A DNA stretch of 64,000 nucleotides, from contig JAAYCX010000011.1 in NCBI GenBank assembly GCA_012729555.1, positions 62,001 to 126,000 on the forward strand, in the 5' to 3' direction. The translations under genes and the position numbers were made by a program. The notes beneath the pieces are model-generated. The model made no database searches. It saw only the letters and a list, made by a program, of their open reading frames with translations, and was not told where the DNA came from. This stretch comes from Acidobacteriota bacterium (lineage in GTDB: Bacteria > Acidobacteriota > UBA6911). Shown here in pieces: positions 33,555-42,670 of the stretch (position 1 is its first letter; each line of letters opens with the position of its first letter).

Positions 33555-34694
33555 GTGGATCTCCTGAACATACTCATCGTGGACGACGAATACGGGATGC
33601 GGCGGGGGGCGGAGCGCGCCCTGCGGGACATGCACCTGCACCTGCACGACATCAACGGGGACGTCCGCTTCAGCATCCGCACGGCGGCCGACGGCAAGGA
33701 ACTCGAAGAGAAGATGAACGAGGGCCCGACCGACATCCTGGTCCTCGACTACAAGCTGCCGGATACGACGGGACTCGACATCCTGGACCGTCTCATGAAG
33801 CAGCCGCTGGACCTGCTGGTCATCATGATCACCGCCTACGCCTCGCTCGATACCGCGGTGACGGCCACGCGCCGGGGGGCCTACGATTTTCTCGCCAAGC
33901 CCTTCACGCCCGAGGAACTCCGGGGCGCCGTCCGGAAGGCGGCGCGGCACCTGATCCTGCAGCGCCAGGCGCGGCGCCTGGCCGAGGAAAAGCGGCAGGT
34001 GCGTTTCCAGTTCGTCAGCGTCCTCGCGCACGAGATGAAATCGCCCATCTCCGCCATCGAGGGCTACCTGCAGATGATGCGCGAGCGGGCGGTGGGCGAT
34101 CGTCTCGCGGATTACGACCATATCGTGGACCGCTGCCTCGTGCGCATCGAGGGGATGCGCAAGCTGATCTCGGACCTGCTCGACATGACCTCGATCGAGT
34201 CGGGGCAGCGCCAGCGGGCGATCGCGACCGTCGAGTTGGGCGAGCTCGCGCGCCAGGCGGCGGAAAACGTGAGGGGCGAGGCCGCGCGGCGCGGCATCGC
34301 GATCGAACTGGACGTGCCGGAAGGGGCCCGGATGGAGGCGGATCGGGCCGAGATCGAGATGATCTTCAACAACCTCGTCTCCAACGCGGTGAAATACAAC
34401 CGGGACGGGGGCCGCGTGGGAGTGCGGGTCCGGGACTCCGATGGCGAGGTCCGTATCGCCGTGGAGGATTCGGGCATCGGCATGACGCCGGAGGAGTGCC
34501 AGCGCCTTTTCAGCGATTTCTCGCGCATCAAGAACGACAAGACCCGGCACATACTGGGAAGCGGCCTGGGCCTGTCGACACTCAAAAAGATCGTCACGTT
34601 GTACGACGGGGATATTGCCGTGAAGAGCCAGCCGGACGCCGGCAGCACCTTCAGCGTGGTGCTCCGCCGGGACGTCCCGAGCGCTTCCCGCTAG
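33555..34694 (+). CDS. Receiver-histidine kinase hybrid (module 2)
   Basis: A 379-residue protein starting with GTG: receiver (IVDDEY, Asp in VLDYKLPD, Lys in LAKPF), then HisKA with H159 (LAHEMKSPIS) and HATPase (NLVSNAVKYN, DSGIGM, GSGLGL). Compared with the module 1 hybrid at 16074 it lacks the PAS domain but has the same order otherwise. The receiver has an enlarged segment before the phosphoacceptor strand (HLHLHDINGDVRFSI). It begins 16 bases after the single receiver and ends 11 bases before hydG, so signalling and maturation genes are probably in one transcript. Confidence 0.87.
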   Translation: MDLLNILIVDDEYGMRRGAERALRDMHLHLHDINGDVRFSIRTAADGKELEEKMNEGPTDILVLDYKLPDTTGLDILDRLMKQPLDLLVIMITAYASLDTAVTATRRGAYDFLAKPFTPEELRGAVRKAARHLILQRQARRLAEEKRQVRFQFVSVLAHEMKSPISAIEGYLQMMRERAVGDRLADYDHIVDRCLVRIEGMRKLISDLLDMTSIESGQRQRAIATVELGELARQAAENVRGEAARRGIAIELDVPEGARMEADRAEIEMIFNNLVSNAVKYNRDGGRVGVRVRDSDGEVRIAVEDSGIGMTPEECQRLFSDFSRIKNDKTRHILGSGLGLSTLKKIVTLYDGDIAVKSQPDAGSTFSVVLRRDVPSASR

Positions 34695-34705
34695 CGGAGC
34701 AGGGT

Positions 34706-36130
34706 ATGCCTGGATTGAGTGCATTGAAAACCAGCCCGGGGGCGGTCGATTTCATCGACGACGAGTTCCTCGCCCGGCTCCTCGACCAGCCGGCGCCCGA
34801 CCGGGAGAGGGTCCGGGACATCGTCGCCAAGAGCCTGGGCAAGGAGCCGCTCACGGTCGAGGAGACGGCCGCGCTCCTGAGGGTCGAGGACCCGGAGCTG
34901 CTGGAGATGGTTTTCGGCACCGCCCGGACCCTGAAGGAAACGGTCTACGGCAACCGCATCGTGCTCTTCGCTCCGCTCTATGTCGGCAACGACTGCGTCA
35001 ACGATTGCGTCTACTGCGGCTTCCGGCGCAGCAACGGGCTGGCGGTACGCCGCACCCTCACGCCGGAGGAGCTGTGCGGGCAGGTCGAGCGGCTGGAGGA
35101 CGCGGGGCACAAGCGCCTCATCCTGGTTTTCGGCGAGCACCCCAGGTACGACGCGGAGTTCATAGCCGAACAGGTGCGCACCGTTTACGGGGTGCGGAAG
35201 GGGCACGGAGAGATCCGCAGGGTGAACATCAACGCGGCGCCGATGGACGTCGAGGGCTACCGCACCATCAAGGGCGCGGGGATCGGCACCTACCAGATCT
35301 TCCAGGAGACCTACCACCACGAGACCTACCGGCGCATGCACGCCCCCGGCACCCGCAAGGGGGACTACGCCTACCGCCTCGACGGGTTGAGCCGGGCCAT
35401 GGAGGGGGGGTGCGACGATGTCGGCATCGGCGTCCTGTTCGGCCTCTACGACTGGCGCTTCGAGGTCCTGGGGCTCGTGGCGCATGCGCAGTACCTGCGC
35501 CGGCGGCACGGCGTCGGTCCCCACACGATCAGTTTCCCGCGGCTGCGCCCGGCCAGCGGCGTGGAGTTCGCCGGGCTGGGACCGATCGCCGACGAGGACT
35601 TCCGCCGGGTGATCGCCACCTTGCGGCTGGCCGTCCCCTACACCGGGTTGATCCTGACGGCGCGGGAGCCGGCCGGGCTCCGGCGCGAACTCCTCAAGCT
35701 CGGGGTTTCCCAGATCGACGCCGGCAGCCGCATCGAGATCGGCGGGTACACCGAGCGGGACTCCCGCCAGGTCCGGGACCGGGAGCAGTTCGAGCTGGGG
35801 GACACCCGGGGCCTGGACGCGGTGATGCACGAACTGATCGAGGACGGGTACCTCCCCAGCTTCTGCACCGCCTGCTACCGGCTGGGCCGGACGGGCGAGC
35901 ACTTCATGGAATTCGCCATCCCCGGTTTCATCAAGCGCTACTGCACCCCCAACGCCCTCACGACGCTCCAGGAATACCTGGTGGACTACGCGTCGCCCGC
36001 GACGCGGCGGGCCGGGGAGGCCCTCATCCGCGCGGAGCTCGGGCGTCTCGGCCCGGAGGCCAACCGGGACGAGATCGAGAAACGGCTCGAGCGCATCCGG
36101 GCGACCGGCGACCGGGACCTCCTTTTCTGA
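34706..36130 (+). CDS. hydG: [FeFe] hydrogenase maturase HydG (radical SAM tyrosine lyase)
   Basis: A 474-residue protein with the radical SAM motif C97-x3-C101-x2-C104 (CVNDCVYC) and the HydG-specific C-terminal CX2CX22C (CTAC..C) that holds the auxiliary Fe-S cluster carrying the dangler iron. HydG cleaves tyrosine to give CO and cyanide and builds the Fe(CO)2CN synthon of the H-cluster. GVEFAGLGPI and ETYHHETYRRMHAPGTRKG match the family. The ATG at 34706 follows AGGG; the longer upstream frame overlaps the kinase. The gene follows the module 2 kinase by 11 bases and is followed by an aspartase-like gene and hydF. Confidence 0.95.
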   Translation: MPGLSALKTSPGAVDFIDDEFLARLLDQPAPDRERVRDIVAKSLGKEPLTVEETAALLRVEDPELLEMVFGTARTLKETVYGNRIVLFAPLYVGNDCVNDCVYCGFRRSNGLAVRRTLTPEELCGQVERLEDAGHKRLILVFGEHPRYDAEFIAEQVRTVYGVRKGHGEIRRVNINAAPMDVEGYRTIKGAGIGTYQIFQETYHHETYRRMHAPGTRKGDYAYRLDGLSRAMEGGCDDVGIGVLFGLYDWRFEVLGLVAHAQYLRRRHGVGPHTISFPRLRPASGVEFAGLGPIADEDFRRVIATLRLAVPYTGLILTAREPAGLRRELLKLGVSQIDAGSRIEIGGYTERDSRQVRDREQFELGDTRGLDAVMHELIEDGYLPSFCTACYRLGRTGEHFMEFAIPGFIKRYCTPNALTTLQEYLVDYASPATRRAGEALIRAELGRLGPEANRDEIEKRLERIRATGDRDLLF

Positions 36131-36153
36131 ATCCACGATCCGCGGGTGCCGAC

Positions 36154-37566
36154 ATGGAAGGTTGCCGGACGGAGCACGATCTGCTGGGGGAGCGGGAGGT
36201 GCCCGCGGACGCCCTCTACGGCATTCACACCGCCCGGGCCGTCGAGAATTTCCCGCTCTCGCTGCGCCCCGTCCACCCGGGGCTCGTGCGCGCCTACGGC
36301 GCGGTGAAGCTGGCGGCCGCGCGGGTGAACCACGAGCTGGGGCGCTGGGACGAAGGGACGTTCCGGGCCATCGAGGCCGCCTGCCTGGAGATGATGGACG
36401 GCGTGCTCGAGCGGCATATCCTGGTGGATGCGCTCCAGGGGGGCGCCGGCACCTCGACCAACATGAACGTCAACGAGGTGCTGGCCAACCGCGCCCTCCA
36501 GCTTCTGGGCGCCGCGCCGGGGGACTACGCGCGGATCCACCCGCTCGAGGACCTCAACCGGCACCAGTCCACCAACGACACCTACCCGACCGCGCTCCGG
36601 GTGGCCGCCATCTTTTCGCTCCGGCGCCTCCAGGGGGAGGTGATCGGCCTCCTCGGGGAGTTGCAGGCCAAGGAGCTCGAGCTGGCCCACGTGGTGAAGG
36701 TGGGCCGGACGGAGATGCAGGACGCCGTCCTGACGACGCTCGGGTGCGCGATGGGGGCCTGGGCGGAGGCGATCGCCCGCGACCGGTGGCGCATCTACAA
36801 GTGCGAGGAGCGCCTGCGGGTCGTGAACCTGGGGGGGACCGCCATCGGGACCGGGATCGCGGCGCCCAGGGAGTATATCTTCCGAGTGGTCGACCGCCTG
36901 CGGGAGATCACGGGGCTGGGGCTGGCCCGGGCGGAGAACCTGATCGACGGCACCCAGAACGCCGACGCCTACGTGGAGGTGGGCGGGATCCTGAAGGCCT
37001 CGGCCACCAACCTCGTGAAGATCGCGTCCGACCTGCGGCTCCTCTCTTCCGGCCCGGAGGCGGGGATCGGAGAAATCCGGCTGCCGGCCAGGCAGGCGGG
37101 CTCCTCGCTGATGCCGGCCAAGGTGAACCCCGTCATCCCGGAGGCGGTGACGCAGGCGGCGCTGCGGGTGGCGGCCAACGACCAGGCGCTCGGCCAGGCG
37201 TGCGGGATGGGGTGCCTCGAACTGAACCCGTTCCTGCCGCTGGTGGCGGACTGCCTGCTCGAAAACCTGGACCTGCTGGCCCGCGCCGCCCGGATCCTCG
37301 GCGAGCACTGCATCCGGGGCCTCCAGGCCGACGAGGCGCGCTGCCGCAGGGGGGTGGAGGCGTCCACCGCCGCGTGGACCGCCCTGGCGGACGCGCTCGG
37401 CTACGAAAGGGCGCAGGAGATCTCCCGCCTGGCCCGGGAGGAGGGGAAGAGCGTAAGGGAGGCGGCGCTCGCGCACGGGGGGCTGACCGAAGCGGAGTTC
37501 GAGGAGCTGATCGCGCCCGACAGTGTCACGCGGCTGGGGTCCCCGCCGCCGGAGGAAAAGGAATGA
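36154..37566 (+). CDS. aspA: Aspartate ammonia-lyase-like enzyme in the maturation operon
   Basis: A 470-residue member of the fumarase/aspartase superfamily. It has GGAGTSTNMNVNEV (about 106), TEMQDAV and the signature GSSLMPAKVNPV, near the usual GSSxMPxKxNP. Aspartase releases ammonia from aspartate, giving fumarate. The gene lies between hydG and hydF with a four-base overlap with hydF, an arrangement I recall from other [FeFe] maturation loci. Ammonia is thought to supply the bridgehead nitrogen of the H-cluster dithiolate, so a local ammonia source is plausible; that role is inference. Fumarase activity is less likely given MPAKVNP and context. Length is normal for the family. Confidence 0.85.
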   Translation: MEGCRTEHDLLGEREVPADALYGIHTARAVENFPLSLRPVHPGLVRAYGAVKLAAARVNHELGRWDEGTFRAIEAACLEMMDGVLERHILVDALQGGAGTSTNMNVNEVLANRALQLLGAAPGDYARIHPLEDLNRHQSTNDTYPTALRVAAIFSLRRLQGEVIGLLGELQAKELELAHVVKVGRTEMQDAVLTTLGCAMGAWAEAIARDRWRIYKCEERLRVVNLGGTAIGTGIAAPREYIFRVVDRLREITGLGLARAENLIDGTQNADAYVEVGGILKASATNLVKIASDLRLLSSGPEAGIGEIRLPARQAGSSLMPAKVNPVIPEAVTQAALRVAANDQALGQACGMGCLELNPFLPLVADCLLENLDLLARAARILGEHCIRGLQADEARCRRGVEASTAAWTALADALGYERAQEISRLAREEGKSVREAALAHGGLTEAEFEELIAPDSVTRLGSPPPEEKE

Positions 37567-38777
37567 AAGATACGCCCAGGGGGATGCGGCTTCACATCGG
37601 CCTGTTCGGCCGCCGCAACGTGGGGAAGTCCTCGCTGCTCAACGCCCTCACCCGCCAGGAGGTTTCGATCGTCTCCGATGTCCCGGGAACGACGACCGAC
37701 CCGGTGGAGAAGCCGATGGAACTGCTGCCGCTCGGGCCGGTGCTCTTCATCGACACGGCCGGGGTCGACGACGTGGGCGCCCTCGGGGAGTTGCGCGCGG
37801 GGCGCACCCGGCAGGTGTTCGAACGGACCGACCTCGGGATCCTGGTGGCCGAGGCGGGGAGCTGGGGTGAATTCGAGGAAAGGGTCCTCGGGGAACTCGA
37901 GAAGCGGAAGATGCCCGTCATCGTGGTGTTCAACAAGGCGGATATCGGAGCCGCCGCGCCCGAGACGCTGCGGGACCTCGAGGGGCGGAAGGTCCCCGTG
38001 GTGGCGACGGCCGCCCGGGAGGGGAGGGGACTGCCGCAGCTGCGCGAGGCCCTGATCCGGTCGGCCCCCGAGGCGTTCCTCGAGGCGCCGCCGATCCTGG
38101 GGGACCTGATCTCCCCGGGGGGGGTGGTGGTACTGGTGGTCCCCATCGACCTGGAGGCCCCGCGCGGCCGGCTCATCCTTCCGCAGGTGCAGTCGATCCG
38201 CGACGTGCTCGACCACGACTCCTGCTGCCTGGTGGTCAAGGAGCGGGAGCTCCGGGGCGCGCTCGACGGGCTGCGCGAGCCCCCGGCGCTGGTCGTAACC
38301 GACTCCCAGGTCTTTCTGAAGGTGGCCGGGGACGTGCCGGACAGCGTTCCCCTGACCTCCTTTTCCATCCTCTTCGCCCGGCTCAGGGGGGACCTGCGGG
38401 AGTTCGTGCGCGGGGTGAAGGCGGTGGACCGGCTGCGGCGGGGGGACCGCGTCCTGGTCCTGGAAGCGTGCACCCACCACCCCATCGGGGAGGACATCGG
38501 CAGGGTCAAGATCCCGCGCTGGCTCCGGCAATACACGGGGACCGACCTCGACTTCGTCCACCTGCAGGGGCACGATTTCCCGGAGGACATCGGGTCGTAC
38601 CGGCTGGTCGTCCACTGCGGCTCCTGCATGCTCAACCGCCGCGAGGTGATCTCCCGCATCCTGCGCTGCCGGGAGGCCGGGGTCCCCATCACCAACTACG
38701 GGGTGGCGATCACCTACTCGCTCGGGGCGCTCGACCGGGCGCTGTCCCCCTTCCCGGGACTCGGGCGCGGGCGCTGA
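37563..38777 (+). CDS. hydF: [FeFe] hydrogenase maturation GTPase HydF
   Basis: A 404-residue protein with an N-terminal GTPase (P-loop GRRNVGKSS near residue 16, DTAG switch, NKAD for guanine), a dimerisation region, and the C-terminal metal site CxHx45HCxxC (C303, H305, H351, C352, C355). HydF carries the 2Fe subcluster and inserts it into apo-hydrogenase. The start overlaps aspA by four bases (ATGA). HydE, the third maturase, is not in this window, so it must lie elsewhere or be absent. The gene ends ten bases before the convergent molybdenum hydroxylase gene. Confidence 0.95.
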   Translation: MKDTPRGMRLHIGLFGRRNVGKSSLLNALTRQEVSIVSDVPGTTTDPVEKPMELLPLGPVLFIDTAGVDDVGALGELRAGRTRQVFERTDLGILVAEAGSWGEFEERVLGELEKRKMPVIVVFNKADIGAAAPETLRDLEGRKVPVVATAAREGRGLPQLREALIRSAPEAFLEAPPILGDLISPGGVVVLVVPIDLEAPRGRLILPQVQSIRDVLDHDSCCLVVKERELRGALDGLREPPALVVTDSQVFLKVAGDVPDSVPLTSFSILFARLRGDLREFVRGVKAVDRLRRGDRVLVLEACTHHPIGEDIGRVKIPRWLRQYTGTDLDFVHLQGHDFPEDIGSYRLVVHCGSCMLNRREVISRILRCREAGVPITNYGVAITYSLGALDRALSPFPGLGRGR

Positions 38778-38786
38778 CGCCGGCCG

Positions 38787-41198
38787 TCAGATCCTGCCGA
38801 GCGCCCGGAGGACCCGGTCGGGGGTGGTGGGATAGTCCGTCACCCATTTCCCCGTGGCGTTGTAGATGGCCGAGGCCGTGATTCCCGACATGGCCGCCCC
38901 CACGTTTTCCCCCACCCCGAAGGCGCCGAAGGCGGCGTATCCCAGGTGGCTTTCGGTGACATGGCACTCGGCCGGCGGGTAGTCGTTCATCGTCCCGATG
39001 TGGTACTGGACCAGGTCGAAGTTCAGCCCCACCCCGGTGCGCGGGCACCAGATCTGCTCCTCCGTGGCGCTCCGGCCGAGCCCCATCACGGCGCCGCCGT
39101 ACTGCTGGGCCTGCGCCCCGCGCGGGTTGAACAGGTGGCCCACGTCGTTGACGCAGACGATGCGCGTGATGTCGACCATCCCGGTGTCGGTGTCGACCCC
39201 GGCCTCGATGAAATGCGCCTGGCGCCCCATGACGTACATCGTCGGATCGGGGCTGCCGTCGGCGGTCAGGCCGGCGACGGTTCCGACCACGGGATGCGAC
39301 AGGGCGGGGTCGGCGTCCCAGAAGATGTCGGCCACCTCGCGCACCGTCTTCCTGTTTTCCGGGCGGGCTTTTTCAAAAACGAAGCTGTCGCGGACGTCGA
39401 GCTCTTCCGGGCGGAGGCCGGGGAACGCCGGGGGCCCGGCGGTCTTGAAGAAGTGGCTCGAGTTGTACGCGGGGGTGGGCCTCACGGCGTACTCGAGGAT
39501 CTTCCGCTTCAGCTCGCGGGCGGCCATCACCAGCTGGGTGTTGATATAGGCGGTGGAAAAGGAACCGCCCGGCTGCCACATGTAGAAGCTCGAGTTGTCC
39601 GAGCGGCGCTCCTGGATCACGGTGTCCTCGTATTTCAGCCCCAGTTCCGAGGCGACGACGTGCCGGGCGCCCGATTCGGTGTCGGAGCCGATGTCGCTGC
39701 GGACCCCCACGATGGCCACGATGCCGTTGCGCAGCATCAGGCAGGCCCAGGACATCGCGCTCGCGGGCGCCTGCCAGGTCCATTCGAGCACCTGCATGAA
39801 GCCCATCCCGTGCATTTTCCCGTCCGGGAGCTTTCGCGCTCCCGGCGGGTGCCATTTCCGGTCCCAGTCGATGGCCGCTTTCCCCTTCTCGATCACCTCG
39901 CGCAGGCTCCAGCGTTCGGGGAAGCCGTTCTCCCTCTGGTAGCGCGTGACCCAGTCCCGGCCGCGACCCCGGCAGCCGTCGTTGCGCAGCGCCACCTCCG
40001 TGGGGTCGAGCCCGAACTCCGCGGCCACCCGGTCGAACATGACCCCATGAGGAACGCAGCTGTTGGCCCCGTGGCGGAAGCACATCTGGTGCCCCCGGTT
40101 GACGAGCCCCCACTCGCAGGTGGCCCGCAGATTGGGGATCGCCGTCCCCTCGTAGGTCTTCTCGGCCAGGGCGTTGCGCGGGCCGACGACGTGCCAGGCG
40201 GCGGAGGCGATGGTCCCGTCCTTTTTCGCGCCGACCTTGCAGCTGTAGGTGCCGCCGTCGTCCCCCAGGCAGTAATGGGCGCTCTCGTCGTACAGGAGCT
40301 TGACGGGTCTCCCCGCGGCCCGGCGGGCGAGGATGACGGCCAGCCGGGTGAAGCAGGCGGAGTAGGCGAGCCAGGCGAAGCCGCCGAACATGCACCCCTG
40401 GTAGGGGAGGGTGGCCGTGATTTTGGACCACTCGGCGAGGGGGGGGACCGGTCGCTCCCGGGCGTCGGATGGGTTGACGAGGAACCAGTGCGGGATGTCG
40501 TGGTGGTGGACCCAGAGGTCGACGAATTCCCCCCGCCACTGGGCGATGCATACCGCGGGTTCGGCTCCCACCGGCGCGTTCATTTCCCGGGTGACCTTGT
40601 ATTCGATCACTCCGTCCGCCGAGGCGAATCCCCGGTCCGGATCCCCGAGGGTGAAACTCTCCGCCAGGATGGTATTGGGTTCGCGGGCATGGGCGCCGGT
40701 GCGCCGGACGTCGGCCATGATCTTGGGCGCGTCCGGGCGGACCGACGCCTCCATGTCCAGGACGAAGGGGATCTCCTCCCATTCGATCTCGACGAGGCGC
40801 AGGGCGCGGTCGCAGACCTCCTCGCTGTCGGCCGTGATCGCGACCCCCATGGGGTGCTGGAAGAAGTCGGCCGTGCCGGGGAGGGTCAGGATGTCGTAGT
40901 TGCCCGAGATTTCGTACCAGGCCCCGGTGGCGCTGTCATGGGCGATGTCCGGGTCCGTGAATTGGAGCACGTCCCGGACCCCCGGGAGCGCCCGGGCGCG
41001 CGCGCAGTCGATGCGCGTGATCCGCGCGTGGGCGTATGGGGAGGTCAGGATCTTGGCGTACAGCATTCCCGGCAGCGTGATGTCGCGGGTGTAGGCCGCC
41101 CTCCCGCTCACCTTCTCCCAGGCGTCCTGCCGGCGGATGGACGGCTGCGTCTCGCGGTAGTTCTCCGGCACCTTCCATGTCCACGGCCTGTATTCCAT
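38787..41198 (-). CDS. Xanthine dehydrogenase-family molybdopterin-binding large subunit
   Basis: An 803-residue molybdenum hydroxylase large subunit. After an N-terminal hammerhead domain (KVSGRAAYTRDITLPGMLYAKIL) come molybdopterin-binding segments and the C-terminal GVGENVG, whose Glu corresponds to the catalytic base of the family. The start is the ATG at 41198, right after a run of G; the longer frame upstream overlaps the FAD oxidoreductase. The usual FAD and 2Fe-2S subunit genes are not adjacent. The middle region reads MFGGFAW rather than the common GGGFGGK. It sits eight bases after the FAD oxidoreductase gene in a three-gene operon. Substrate unknown; hydroxylation of an aromatic or heterocycle is a guess. 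Confidence 0.85.
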   Translation of the reverse strand: MEYRPWTWKVPENYRETQPSIRRQDAWEKVSGRAAYTRDITLPGMLYAKILTSPYAHARITRIDCARARALPGVRDVLQFTDPDIAHDSATGAWYEISGNYDILTLPGTADFFQHPMGVAITADSEEVCDRALRLVEIEWEEIPFVLDMEASVRPDAPKIMADVRRTGAHAREPNTILAESFTLGDPDRGFASADGVIEYKVTREMNAPVGAEPAVCIAQWRGEFVDLWVHHHDIPHWFLVNPSDARERPVPPLAEWSKITATLPYQGCMFGGFAWLAYSACFTRLAVILARRAAGRPVKLLYDESAHYCLGDDGGTYSCKVGAKKDGTIASAAWHVVGPRNALAEKTYEGTAIPNLRATCEWGLVNRGHQMCFRHGANSCVPHGVMFDRVAAEFGLDPTEVALRNDGCRGRGRDWVTRYQRENGFPERWSLREVIEKGKAAIDWDRKWHPPGARKLPDGKMHGMGFMQVLEWTWQAPASAMSWACLMLRNGIVAIVGVRSDIGSDTESGARHVVASELGLKYEDTVIQERRSDNSSFYMWQPGGSFSTAYINTQLVMAARELKRKILEYAVRPTPAYNSSHFFKTAGPPAFPGLRPEELDVRDSFVFEKARPENRKTVREVADIFWDADPALSHPVVGTVAGLTADGSPDPTMYVMGRQAHFIEAGVDTDTGMVDITRIVCVNDVGHLFNPRGAQAQQYGGAVMGLGRSATEEQIWCPRTGVGLNFDLVQYHIGTMNDYPPAECHVTESHLGYAAFGAFGVGENVGAAMSGITASAIYNATGKWVTDYPTTPDRVLRALGRI

Positions 41199-41206
41199 CC
41201 CCCCCC

Positions 41207-42637
41207 CTAGTGGGTCCCGAACAGGATCGCCCCCTGCTGCTGGAGGACCCGCTGGAGTTCCGTGACGTCCGCCTCGAGCCGCCTGGGAGTGATCCCCTGC
41301 CGGGCCGCGAGGGCGGCGGCGACGCCGGCGGCCTGGCCCGTGACCATGGTCAGCTGCAGGAAGCGCGCATAGGAGGCGCGGTCGGTCGAGATCGCCTTTC
41401 CCGCCACCAGCAGGTTCTCGACCTTCCGGGGGACCAGACAGCGGTAGGGAATGTCGTAGGAGCCGCCGTCCTTCGGGTAGACGATCCCCTCGTAGGAGAT
41501 GGTGTCGGCCGTGGCCACGTGCTTGGCCCCGCTGGCGAAGGAACTCTTCCCGATCACGTCGGGGAATTTGCGCGCCTCGGCCACGTCCCGCTTGCACAGG
41601 ACATAGTCCCCCACGATCCGCCGGCTCTCCCGGATCCTCAGCTCCGGGCAGACGCGCGTCAGGTAGGAGTTCTCGAACCCCGGCATGTAGCGCTTGATGA
41701 AGCCCAGGGCCATCCGGATCTGCGCCCGGCACTCGATTTCGCAGCGGGTCAGGTCGCGGACGTCGGTGGGGTCGGCGTTGCCCACCTGCGAGGAATGCTG
41801 GAAGTGCGCCTGCAGGACCCCGTTGTCGCGCGGCATGATGAAGAAGCCGACGCCGCTGTAGGGGTGGTACTCCCCGGCGGCCACCGCGCGATCCCGCAGG
41901 GTGTAATACCCCATGAAATTGGTGATTTCCCTCACGTCCTCGACCCGCCGGATCCTCTCGACGATCTCCTCTTCGGTCCAGCCGAGGTAGGGATGGGTCA
42001 TGGCGTTGAACTCGTAGGCCGCGTTCTCCTTGACGTAGCCCAGCACCTTGTCCCAGTCGACCCCGTCGACGGTGAAGGAGACCGTGTGCGGCTCCAGTTC
42101 CTCCTTCGGGACCTGGTCGCAGGGAGCCCCGGCGCGCGCGGCCAGCTCCCCCTCCCCGGTGCAGTCGATGACGACCTTGCCGAGCACGGTCTGCCGGCCG
42201 GAGGGGTTTTCCACGATCACCCCGCGGATCGCGTCCCCTTCCATGACCGCGTCCACGACCAGGGAATGGAGCAGCAGTTCGACGTTGTTTTCCGCCATCA
42301 TCTGGAAGACGAGGAGCCCCCAGTAATCGGGGTCCACCAGGGCGAAGCTGTAGCCGACGCGGAAATCGGGGGTGGTGTGGGGCAGGGCGTGCCCCGCCTC
42401 GAGCAGCCGCCGGTGGGTTTCCTCCATGATCCCGGCGATGATCTGCTCCCGGCGCGGGTTGAACATGTAGGCGTAGGCGAACCCCGGCGGCCCGGACACG
42501 TTCATCTGCCCCCCGAGGGCGCCGAGGCGCTCGATGAGGAGGGTGCGCGCGCCGGCGCGCGCGGACGCGATGGCGGCCGCTACCCCCGAGGTGCCCCCGC
42601 CGGCTATGACGACATCGTATTCACCGTATATTTCCAT
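41207..42637 (-). CDS. FAD-dependent oxidoreductase
   Basis: A 476-residue flavoprotein with an N-terminal dinucleotide fold VVIAGGGTSGVAAAIASARAG and a second FAD contact LLVAGKAISTD with a C-terminal TGQAAGVAAA, typical of the FAD_oxidored family (PF12831-like). The middle part, VIDCTGEGELAARAG, is another family mark. No signal peptide or Fe-S motif is seen. It is the middle gene of a minus-strand operon between a UGSC-like protein and a molybdenum hydroxylase large subunit, which suggests a shared pathway. The substrate cannot be told. Confidence 0.85.
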   Translation of the reverse strand: MEIYGEYDVVIAGGGTSGVAAAIASARAGARTLLIERLGALGGQMNVSGPPGFAYAYMFNPRREQIIAGIMEETHRRLLEAGHALPHTTPDFRVGYSFALVDPDYWGLLVFQMMAENNVELLLHSLVVDAVMEGDAIRGVIVENPSGRQTVLGKVVIDCTGEGELAARAGAPCDQVPKEELEPHTVSFTVDGVDWDKVLGYVKENAAYEFNAMTHPYLGWTEEEIVERIRRVEDVREITNFMGYYTLRDRAVAAGEYHPYSGVGFFIMPRDNGVLQAHFQHSSQVGNADPTDVRDLTRCEIECRAQIRMALGFIKRYMPGFENSYLTRVCPELRIRESRRIVGDYVLCKRDVAEARKFPDVIGKSSFASGAKHVATADTISYEGIVYPKDGGSYDIPYRCLVPRKVENLLVAGKAISTDRASYARFLQLTMVTGQAAGVAAALAARQGITPRRLEADVTELQRVLQQQGAILFGTH

Positions 42638-42670
42638 GCACTCTCTCCGCTGCGCCCCGCGGGCGGCTGG

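Noticed and set aside
8193-38777. Mobile element or genomic island carrying the hydrogenase genes.
   Set aside because: No transposase, integrase, direct repeat or tRNA was seen at either border, and base composition looks like the surroundings.
38787-41732. A 981-residue minus-strand frame for the molybdenum hydroxylase.
   Set aside because: The first 178 residues overlap the FAD oxidoreductase in another frame and have no family similarity; the family starts at the ATG at 41198.
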